From Eremophila alpestris peregrina (taxonomy: Eukaryota > Chordata > Aves > Passeriformes > Alaudidae): DNA of 64,000 nt. Below are positions 60,501 to 64,000 of this stretch, piece by piece. The notes under the pieces are model-generated. The model saw only the letters and a list, made by a program, of their open reading frames with translations. It was not told the origin of the DNA and did no database searches. Each line of letters opens with the position of its first letter. The stretch's first letter is position 1. Both the position numbers and the translations under genes were made by a program. The stretch is taken from assembly GCA_009792885.1 (NCBI GenBank), contig WMCF01000032.1, positions 8,116,386-8,180,385 on the forward strand, written 5' to 3'.

Positions 60501-63023
60501 AGCCTGGCCAGGGGGACTCACAATGGTCATGAGGCCTCACACTTTGATAAGTTTGGGTCCATTTGCATATTGGGGTTTAATTGTCCAGTTACAACTTCAG
60601 GCTGTGAAGTCTCATCCTTCTTGTTTCGCCCTTCACTCCATGGTTTTGGGCCCAAAAGCTGTCCTTGGTTTTCAGCAGAAAAGGGTTTGTTTTGTCTCCC
60701 TACTCTACCTACCAGCACTTAATGTGAGGCTCGAAACTATACCTGAGACAGCACAGGATTGGAAAAACATAAAAGCTAAACTTTAAGGCATCAATATTAG
60801 CATATATATTTGAATCCACATTCAAGCAAGTGGATTTGTTTCTCAGTAATGAACCTTGTGGTGTAGGAAGTGTGTAGTTTGTGCAGTGATGTTTCTGGGA
60901 CAGTGTTTGCTGTGAGGAATGAAGATTTTCTGCTGCATAAAATGATTATCAGGAAATATGACCTAAATCTCAGTGTTCATAACAAATCTGGGAACTTCTA
61001 ACATGATTCTGAAGACCAGCAGCTGTACTTTGACCTATTTGTGGTTTTCATTTTTGAATGAAGAAGCCATGAGCCCTGGCAAAGGTGTCATGTCAGAATT
61101 TGTAGGGTGCCTGTGCCTTGCTTTGAGGCCTGCAGGATTAACGTGGCCTTCAGGGGTGATTATGTCCAAAGCCCTTGGAGGTGCCAATCCCTGGGACCAG
61201 GTGACTGATTAAAGAGCTTAAAGGAATTATGGGATGTGTGAAATGTCTCAGGATCCCTGCACTGCTCTGCTGTGGTCACTCCAGTCTCAGAACAGTCAGG
61301 TTGTTTTGGTTTGTGCCATTAGCTCAGGGGGTTTAGGAATGGATTGAAGGTAACATTCTGGACTAACATTGCTGTTGAACCAGAAAGAAAACCAAGAGGA
61401 ATGGCAGATCAGCCAGCAGGCAGAGCTCTGATTAGAGCAGAACAATCTCTTTGGAGGCCAGAATGGAAACTGGTAGCTCCTGGGAGTGGAAAACAAATAC
61501 ATCTTAAATTTTGATAACCTAAATTTCCATAGGGAAAGCAAGACTAAAATAAATTAGGAATTCTGGAGTAGAGAACAATGACCAGTCTTACTGAGGCACC
61601 TCCTAACTCCCAGCAGCTGCTGTGACCCCATCTTAGGACAACTGCAGAGGAGAGCTACAACCAAGTGTTCTGTTCCAAAGTCACTATTTATTTTCATTCC
61701 TGCAGAACTTCCTTGTCTTTCCTGCTTCCTGAAGTCCCCCAACCCCCACAGCTCCATAGGCTTTGGAAATCAGCCCAGCATTATCCTGGGCTGCCTTGTA
61801 CATCCGTGCAGGATCCACAGACCTGTACAACAGTCTGTTCACTGGGCCTCCCATGCAGAGCAGGAAATGATTCAAGGCATCTTATTTTTGTTTCAGAATA
61901 CACAGAAAAAATAGCTCAGGGTTTCAAGGAGAGATGAGAAATGGTTCTTGCCAGTGAAACTGTTCATGCTGTGCTACACGAGACAGTGATGTGCACAACA
62001 GGATCAACTATTAAAAGAAAAGACTGAGTAGGTGACAGAGCTTTGAGGAGGGCTGGTGTTCAGTAAGATTTAATTGAAGCACTTGTTCATTTTTCTCTAA
62101 TTTTAAGGGCTAGTTAGGCCTAATTCTAAGGTCTAAGTCTATTTACAACTGATGTACTTGAGCAATTTCACTGGAAGCACAAGCCAAGCATGAGTTCAGA
62201 ACTTGCTGAATGAAGTCCTGAAACAACAGCAATGGAAAGCTGGACAGGCTTTGCTTCAGCACTGAAATTTGAAGTATTAGAACCACATTGGCCATACAGA
62301 TTAATTACAGGGTTTTTCCCTTAGCACGACAGCAAAATCACCTGTAGCACATTTCTACAAACTCATGTAAATATCTTTTTTTTTTTACAGAAACCTGACA
62401 TGAATGGCATTATAAAACCTCCTTTTCTAAGGTAAAATACTTTTGCACTGATTTTGTTGTGGTTTTATATTGGCTTATTTTATTGATCATAAGGGGAAAT
62501 AATGATGCTTATCACCAGTTTCTCTGTGACCTTTCCCAGGCACTGCTAGAACAATATGGCTAAAATTAGTTGCACTTTCCTCAAGAGTGGCACCACAATA
62601 CACAGAAAAATGTATTCTCAGAAAAACATGTTTCTCCAGTAGCTTGACAGGGAGCAGGACTTAACCCTGAAAGTCAGTTAAAGAAAGGTTTTGAAAGCAA
62701 AAATCTTTGAAAACTGGGAGGTATTTTAAGAAGTCCAGATGTAACTGGGCATTAAATTCCCAACTTTCTGGCTCACTGAAAAGTGATTCTTCAGATGTAA
62801 CCTTGTTTTAAAAATTCAAGTTAAACAGAGTTGCACAGAATCCTGAGTCTCAGAGCCATAACTTAGCTTGGATGAAAGACCTGACTGAATGAATTTGGGG
62901 CTGGATTGCAGAAAGCCTCCCAATTAACTCCATGCATTTCTTTCCAGTGGAGAAAACCCCTTTGCCACGGTGAAGCTGAGACCCACAGTGACCAATGACA
63001 GATCAGCTCCCATCATCCGGTGA
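30513..63023 (+). CDS. BAIAP2L1: BAIAP2L1 (IRTKS), I-BAR and SH3 adaptor, 14 coding exons
   Basis: Spliced coding region of brain-specific angiogenesis inhibitor 1-associated protein 2-like 1 (insulin receptor tyrosine kinase substrate). Fourteen exons with consensus GT..AG borders and consistent phases join to 1518 coding bases, 506 codons, against about 511 residues in human. From memory of the family, the protein begins [17 protein letters not shown] and ends SAPIIR, like the human protein. The I-BAR (IMD) domain spans roughly residues 1-240. It is rich in Lys/Glu helices, binds acidic phosphoinositide membranes and bends them outward. A Pro/Ser/Thr linker follows (about 245-340), then SH3 at about 343-402 and a WH2-like actin-binding end at about 478-506. 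The protein is cytoplasmic and peripheral to the plasma membrane, acting with Rac and actin regulators. The start is chosen because it matches the family N-terminus, sits in a CpG island and has A at -3. The end is uncertain: see exon 14 and exon 15. Confidence 0.95.
30670..30959 (+). repeat. Polypyrimidine tract, degenerate minisatellite in intron 1
   Basis: About 290 bases made almost only of T and C on the + strand. The recurring element is close to CCCTCTTTACTTTTTT with variable T runs. The A of TTTACT and a few G near the end are the main interruptions. It starts about 105 bases after the exon 1 donor. Long homopurine-homopyrimidine runs can form triplex (H-DNA) and are prone to polymerase slippage. 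It also explains the Phe/Leu/Ser-rich open frames in this stretch, which are not genes. Confidence 0.9.
35970..36250 (-). mobile_element. Probable LTR fragment of an endogenous retrovirus
   Basis: Read on the minus strand, the segment has a short duplicated upstream block. It then has CTCAATAAAGGATCTGTG (poly(A) signal complement at 36024-36029) and a C-rich stretch ending near CCCCCTGCCACGTCTCC, the order expected of U3-R-U5. It is more CpG- and GC-rich than its surroundings. No coding region, primer-binding site or second LTR is seen, so this would be a solo or truncated LTR. The family assignment is not possible by eye. Confidence 0.4.
36027..36162 (+). repeat. Tandem duplication of a 64-72 bp unit
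   Basis: Two adjacent copies (36027-36090 and 36091-36162) begin ATTGAGATGAG and end GTGAGCCCAGGCAG. The second copy has an 8-base insertion (around TACCCCTGAAC) and a few substitutions. Duplicated blocks of this size are common in U3 regions of LTRs, which supports the LTR reading. Confidence 0.85.
38730..38805 (+). CDS. BAIAP2L1: BAIAP2L1 coding exon 2
   Basis: Seventy-six bases encode [20 protein letters not shown] followed by EKAVN and the first base of a split Gly/Val-type codon. The acceptor is tttcactAG|A and the donor ATG|GTAAGT-like (gtaagt). The segment belongs to the first helix of the I-BAR domain and is nearly identical to the mammalian sequence, which makes the assignment safe. 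Confidence 0.96.
38806..41543 (+). other. BAIAP2L1: BAIAP2L1 intron 2 (2.7 kb)
   Basis: Ordinary AT-rich intron in phase 1. It contains a 21-base direct repeat at 39231-39272 and a somewhat GC-richer stretch at 40.86-41.3 kb. No exon or recognisable mobile element was found. The acceptor region is strongly pyrimidine-rich. Confidence 0.9.
39231..39272 (+). repeat. Perfect-spacing 21-bp tandem repeat
   Basis: Two copies of GGTAACCCTGAGTACAnAACA, differing at one base, lie side by side. A small local duplication. Confidence 0.85.
41544..41630 (+). CDS. BAIAP2L1: BAIAP2L1 coding exon 3
   Basis: Eighty-seven bases entered in phase 1. With the leftover G of exon 2 it reads [20 protein letters not shown] and then ADSPVSKEL, leaving one base over. 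The acceptor follows a strong pyrimidine tract (a long T run, then cactcacccccAG) and the donor is G|GTAAGT. The AYYD..AKIG core is the part of the I-BAR helix conserved between BAIAP2 and BAIAP2L1. Confidence 0.96.
42919..42939 (+). repeat. (ATT)n microsatellite
   Basis: About seven ATT units in intron 3, preceded by GGAAAT. Confidence 0.85.
50916..50952. other. Assembly gap (37 N)
   Basis: Run of N inside intron 3. The flanking sequence on each side is ordinary intron, so the gap probably does not hide a known BAIAP2L1 exon: the exon chain and phases are complete without it. Confidence 0.99.
52480..52800. promoter_or_regulatory. CpG-enriched patch in intron 3, possible internal regulatory element
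   Basis: About ten CpG in 320 bases (for example GCGGGCACTCGG, CCCCGGG, GCCGGTGCC, GAGCGAGGGCGG), against a few per kilobase around it, with raised GC. It lies about 2.1 kb before exon 4. It could be a small internal promoter or enhancer, or a recently inserted repeat. No domain-like coding is visible in the open frames crossing it. Confidence 0.3.
52703..52726 (+). repeat. (CTGT)n microsatellite
   Basis: About five to six TGTC/CTGT units with one T-to-C change at the end, inside the CpG-enriched patch. Confidence 0.85.
54946..55007 (+). CDS. BAIAP2L1: BAIAP2L1 coding exon 4
   Basis: Sixty-two bases. With one base from exon 3 they give 21 codons, [20 protein letters not shown] then S. The acceptor is tttatcaacAG and the donor GAGAGT|GTAAGT. 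It continues the I-BAR helical bundle and ends in phase 0. It lies 13.3 kb after exon 3 but only 96 bases before exon 5. Confidence 0.96.
55104..55175 (+). CDS. BAIAP2L1: BAIAP2L1 coding exon 5
   Basis: Seventy-two bases, 24 codons, starting [15 protein letters not shown] and ending in VKYMT, phase 0 at both ends. The acceptor is tttttaaAG and the donor ACT|GTAAGT. The Lys/Glu-rich amphipathic helix is typical of the I-BAR membrane-binding bundle. A phase 0-0 exon of 24 codons could in principle be skipped without a frame change, but that would remove part of the helix. Confidence 0.96.
55176..55504 (+). other. BAIAP2L1: BAIAP2L1 intron 5 (329 bp)
   Basis: Short phase 0 intron with nothing remarkable. 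The preceding intron 4 (55008-55103) is only 96 bases, near the lower limit for a vertebrate intron. Confidence 0.93.
55505..55642 (+). CDS. BAIAP2L1: BAIAP2L1 coding exon 6
   Basis: One hundred and thirty-eight bases, 46 codons, starting [20 protein letters not shown] and ending KYEHKEME, phase 0 at both ends. It includes the basic patch [11 protein letters not shown] near residue 145. In this family a basic patch of this kind contributes to binding of acidic lipids and is reported to contribute to Rac or actin contacts. The acceptor is ttgattgcAG and the donor GAG|GTCAGT, slightly off the commonest form. Confidence 0.96.
55643..56680 (+). other. BAIAP2L1: BAIAP2L1 intron 6 (1.0 kb)
   Basis: Phase 0 intron, donor GTCAGT, acceptor with a long T/C tract. 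No internal exon or repeat recognised. Confidence 0.93.
56681..56833 (+). CDS. BAIAP2L1: BAIAP2L1 coding exon 7
   Basis: One hundred and fifty-three bases, 51 codons, starting [20 protein letters not shown]. The middle reads [19 protein letters not shown], a strongly conserved signature of BAIAP2-family I-BAR domains. It ends HFYHVQ. The acceptor has a run of T and C (tttttcccccctcAG) and the donor is CAG|GTCAGT. Phase 0 at both ends. Confidence 0.97.
56834..57266 (+). other. BAIAP2L1: BAIAP2L1 intron 7 (433 bp)
   Basis: Phase 0 intron. The sequence before its acceptor (tcttttaaatttggatgcAG) is a weak pyrimidine tract compared with the other introns. The conserved protein sequence that follows still supports the site. 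Confidence 0.9.
57267..57434 (+). CDS. BAIAP2L1: BAIAP2L1 coding exon 8
   Basis: One hundred and sixty-eight bases, 56 codons. It starts [20 protein letters not shown], closes the I-BAR domain with [13 protein letters not shown], and enters the Ser/Thr/Pro linker [13 protein letters not shown]. The acceptor is atgcAG; another AG six bases further on would break the frame, so 57267 is preferred. The donor is CTG|GTATGT. The linker half holds about nine CpG in 45 bases, in codons such as ACG, TCG and CCG, unlike the AT-leaning codons of the earlier exons. Confidence 0.95.
57435..58119 (+). other. BAIAP2L1: BAIAP2L1 intron 8 (685 bp)
   Basis: Phase 0 intron, donor GTATGT, acceptor tttctgtgcctccAG. 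I looked for a small in-phase exon that would restore the human-like linker between exons 8 and 9 and saw none. Confidence 0.88.
58120..58270 (+). CDS. BAIAP2L1: BAIAP2L1 coding exon 9
   Basis: One hundred and fifty-one bases, 50 codons plus one base. It starts [14 protein letters not shown], then [20 protein letters not shown] and [15 protein letters not shown]. The block [16 protein letters not shown] is shared with the mammalian protein. The first 14 residues differ from the human sequence as I recall it (human has a stretch with RKDYDTLSK). The acceptor is gtgcctccAG and the donor CAG|GTGAGT. Confidence 0.94.
58271..59330 (+). other. BAIAP2L1: BAIAP2L1 intron 9 (1.1 kb)
   Basis: Phase 1 intron with donor GTGAGT and a very T-rich acceptor (ttttttttctttttttggcAG). 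No other features seen. Confidence 0.93.
59331..59538 (+). CDS. BAIAP2L1: BAIAP2L1 coding exon 10 (most of SH3)
   Basis: Two hundred and eight bases. It opens [20 protein letters not shown], a Ser-rich stretch before SH3, then [30 protein letters not shown] and [12 protein letters not shown]. The last two carry the acidic RT-loop/n-Src features and the conserved DGW tryptophan of SH3 domains, which bind proline-rich partners. In BAIAP2L1 this domain binds EspF(U)/TccP of enterohaemorrhagic E. coli and host actin regulators (literature knowledge). The donor is taken at ACT|GTAAGA so that the joined frame continues LKGWFPSSY. Reading straight on would stop at once (CTG TAA). Confidence 0.96.
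59790..59867 (+). CDS. BAIAP2L1: BAIAP2L1 coding exon 11 (end of SH3)
   Basis: Seventy-eight bases entered in phase 2. The joined reading is [20 protein letters not shown] then AFAPVP. GWFPSSY is the classic SH3 C-terminal strand and 3-10 helix motif. The acceptor is ccctttacAG and the donor AAG|GTAACA, a weaker donor. The exon leaves two bases (AG) for exon 12, completing a serine codon. Confidence 0.96.
59868..60176 (+). other. BAIAP2L1: BAIAP2L1 intron 11 (309 bp)
   Basis: Phase 2 intron with a weak donor (GTAACA). Nothing else seen. Intron 10 (59539-59789, 251 bases) is also short and featureless. Confidence 0.92.
60177..60336 (+). CDS. BAIAP2L1: BAIAP2L1 coding exon 12 (linker)
   Basis: One hundred and sixty bases. 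With the two left-over bases it gives 54 codons: [20 protein letters not shown], then [15 protein letters not shown], then an Ala/Arg/Glu-rich stretch ending EQGGV. SPxPVRS and VNL..VV.PPPDYL are shared with mammalian BAIAP2L1. The second half is GC-rich and low in complexity, and I do not recall a close counterpart in the human linker. The acceptor is gcctcacAG and the donor GTG|GTGAGT. Phase 0 at the end. Confidence 0.93.
60337..62390 (+). other. BAIAP2L1: BAIAP2L1 intron 12 (2.1 kb)
   Basis: Phase 0 intron. Its first 450 bases contain the clearest LTR of the window. The rest is ordinary intron, with a GC-richer piece at 61.57-61.88 kb that I cannot assign. Confidence 0.92.
60388..60790 (-). 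mobile_element. Endogenous retrovirus LTR, solo, songbird type
   Basis: On the minus strand the order is a U3-like stretch with an octamer (ATGCAAAT, complement at 60561-60568), then a weak TATA-like AAACTTATCAAAG. Then come CCTGGCCAGG, a CCAAGGTCTATCC stretch and GGGCCTTTCAATAAATATC (signal complement at 60461-60466), followed by about 70 bases of U5-like sequence. This arrangement resembles LTRs abundant in songbird genomes, which I recall in outline only. The ends are estimates from TG...CA-like termini. No clear target-site duplication was found. No viral genes remain, so it is inert as a virus, though the LTR could affect splicing or polyadenylation in principle. Confidence 0.6.
62391..62431 (+). 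CDS. BAIAP2L1: BAIAP2L1 coding exon 13
   Basis: Forty-one bases, [13 protein letters not shown] plus AG. The acceptor is a long T run then ttttacAG, the donor AAG|GTAAAA. KPPFLSGENPF, formed across the junction with exon 14, is the start of the conserved WH2-like C-terminal segment. That match and the phase confirm this very short exon, which plain ORF length would miss. Confidence 0.94.
62432..62947 (+). other. BAIAP2L1: BAIAP2L1 intron 13 (516 bp)
   Basis: Phase 2 intron with donor GTAAAA and acceptor tttctttccAG. No other features. Confidence 0.92.
62948..63023 (+). CDS. BAIAP2L1: BAIAP2L1 coding exon 14 with in-frame stop
   Basis: After the AG from exon 13 the exon reads [20 protein letters not shown] then APIIR, and translation through the possible donor meets CGG TGA, stopping at 63021-63023. 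This gives the C-terminus SAPIIR, which I recall as the human BAIAP2L1 end. [17 protein letters not shown] is the WH2-like actin-binding motif. The bases CCG|GTGAGC also form a good splice donor at 63020, so the same exon could be spliced to 63424 instead. The acceptor is ctttccAG. Confidence 0.9.
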
Positions 63024-63423
63024 GCACAGGGCTGCCTCTGCTCTGCTCCCTCCTCAGCCTCAGCAATGACAACATCCATCTCAACTTGCCCTCAGAAATT
63101 ATTTAAATGTAATTACTGTACAATAGACACATCCTGCAATGGAGCTCTGATGTTTTTTTAAAGCTGTAGTTTCTCCTGAGGTAATTGCTTTGGGCTTGTG
63201 TTGGAGCACTTGGGCTTGACTTTGCAGTATGCCTTTTCTTGTAGTAGGAATTGTGAAAATACTGGAGATAGTTTGGCTACTCCAGTGAATCAGAGGAAGT
63301 AATAGCTCACAGAATCTTTGGCATTCAGTACTTGGAAGCTGCAATTATAAGTTCTACAATATAAACCTGCATATGCCACCTACTAAAGAAGATAACAGTG
63401 ATTCTTTTTTTTCCCCCAAACAG
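63020..63423 (+). other. BAIAP2L1: Optional intron 14 (404 bp) or 3' UTR
   Basis: Has a consensus donor (CCG|GTGAGC) and a strong acceptor (ttttttttcccccaaacAG). If retained, it supplies the SAPIIR stop and becomes 3' UTR. If removed, the alternative exon 15 is used. Confidence 0.5.
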
Positions 63424-63433
63424 AACAATGTAA
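63424..63433 (+). CDS. BAIAP2L1: Possible alternative terminal exon 15 of BAIAP2L1
   Basis: If the donor at 63020 is used, the next good acceptor (a T run, then cccccaaacAG) at 63422-63423 joins CG to A ACA ATG TAA. The protein then ends APIIRTM, 508 residues instead of 506. The related gene BAIAP2 (IRSp53) is known to make several C-termini by alternative splicing here. Whether BAIAP2L1 does so in birds cannot be told from sequence alone. Confidence 0.45.
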
Positions 63434-63514
63434 CAACTGCCTTATTCCAAATAGAGAATTGCCTGTATAAATGATTATATGTTATTTTGTGTAAGAAAGA
63501 TACCTTAGGTTATA

Positions 63515-63520
63515 AATAAA
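63515..63520 (+). promoter_or_regulatory. Poly(A) signal AATAAA, proximal
   Basis: Canonical AATAAA in an AT-rich setting (tataaataaatattta). It lies about 490 bases after the exon 14 stop and about 80 after the alternative exon 15 stop. Confidence 0.55.
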
Positions 63521-63690
63521 TATTTATCCCCTTAAGAATAGACAACTTGTAATGCCTTGCTTAATGGTCACACACAAAATTCAGGTGTCAACAGACTCAT
63601 TTTCAGTCTATGTTATACTGTCAACACATTCTTCAGTGATAATATTGTCTTTAAAAACTGTTGTCAAACTTTAGTCTGGTAAAATGTCAC

Positions 63691-63696
63691 AATAAA
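63691..63696 (+). promoter_or_regulatory. Poly(A) signal AATAAA, distal
   Basis: Canonical AATAAA (cacAATAAAgcag) followed within 20-30 bases by a T-rich stretch (gactttttctc), a plausible cleavage and downstream element. This is the better of the two candidates. Confidence 0.65.
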
Positions 63697-63715
63697 GCAG
63701 TGCCATGACTTTTTC

Positions 63716-64000
63716 TCAAATGCCAATATAAAAAAGCTGCCTTTGAAGTTCCTCCATTACTGTAGCAGAAAACAGCTTAAATTTGGAAATTTTTGGTTAA
63801 GGAGCTGAGCAAAGGCCTGAGTGCTGGCACAGTGCAGTAGCTGAATTAAATGAAACTGAGTTTTTAACTTCAGCCACAGCAGAGCTGTGCCTGTGGTTAA
63901 TCCTTACTCTAAATCACTCCATTTTACACATGCACATGTTTCCTGCAGGAGCCCCTGGCTCATTGGTTTAGTGGTGCCGACTTCTACTACTATAAACAGT
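63716..64000. other. Downstream flank of BAIAP2L1
   Basis: Ordinary sequence after the last poly(A) signal up to the window edge. In mammals the next gene on this side is BRI3, but nothing of it is visible here. Confidence 0.6.

Larger units (their letters stand above)
63024..63715 (+). other. BAIAP2L1: BAIAP2L1 3' UTR (approximate end)
   Basis: Follows the exon 14 stop and contains two canonical AATAAA signals. If exon 15 is used instead, the UTR starts at 63434. The 3' limit is set about 20 bases after the second signal and is an estimate. No other coding signal is seen here. Confidence 0.6.

Noticed and set aside
63955..64000. tRNA-like GGCTCATTGGTTTAGTGGTG at the window end
   Set aside because: It resembles a tRNA D-arm/A-box by chance. 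No acceptor stem, anticodon arm or B box can be seen before the window ends.

Overview
The window is vertebrate nuclear DNA, most probably from a bird and plausibly a songbird. It is AT-rich non-coding sequence carrying one recognisable protein-coding gene, split into many small exons with consensus GT..AG introns. The avian reading rests on a decayed CR1-type LINE tail near 9.0 kb, an endogenous-retrovirus LTR in intron 12 that resembles songbird LTRs, and compact introns at the 3' end of the gene. No prokaryotic features, CRISPR arrays, operons or RNA genes were recognised.

Region 1 to about 29.5 kb is intergenic. I find no exon chain with homology there, only simple repeats (notably an AT-rich TATAGAATA-type tract at 2.71-2.90 kb), probable CR1 pieces at 9.0 and 27.3 kb, two CpG-enriched patches (21.5-22.0 kb and 23.56-24.46 kb) that stand out from a CpG-poor background, and a few AT-rich, TAAT-dense stretches that could be conserved non-coding elements. 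In mammals the BAIAP2L1 5' side faces a long gap towards NPTX2, and a gene-empty upstream flank fits that.

Region 29.5-31.1 kb holds the promoter: LTR-like AT/CpG sequence, then a CpG island with a GC box and no clear TATA box, then coding exon 1 (ATG at 30513). A striking 290-bp pyrimidine tract lies just inside intron 1.

Region 30.5-63.7 kb is BAIAP2L1 (IRTKS, an I-BAR/SH3 protein that shapes actin-rich membrane protrusions), on the + strand. I could define 14 coding exons with consistent phases. They join to 506 codons ending in SAPIIR if translation runs from exon 14 into the next in-frame TGA. A possible 15th exon would give 508 codons ending in RTM. The order is I-BAR domain (exons 1 to about 8), a Pro/Ser/Thr-rich linker (exons 8-9), SH3 (exons 10-11), a low-complexity linker (exon 12) and a C-terminal WH2-like actin-binding segment (exons 13-14). 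Poly(A) signals follow at 63515 and 63691. Introns 1 (8.2 kb) and 3 (13.3 kb) hold most of the length. Intron 3 has a 37-base assembly gap, and intron 12 carries the clearest LTR.

I did not find a previously undescribed biological system. The points most worth checking are the alternative C-terminus, the CpG-dense patches without a gene, the intron 1 pyrimidine tract and the retroviral LTR pieces around the gene.
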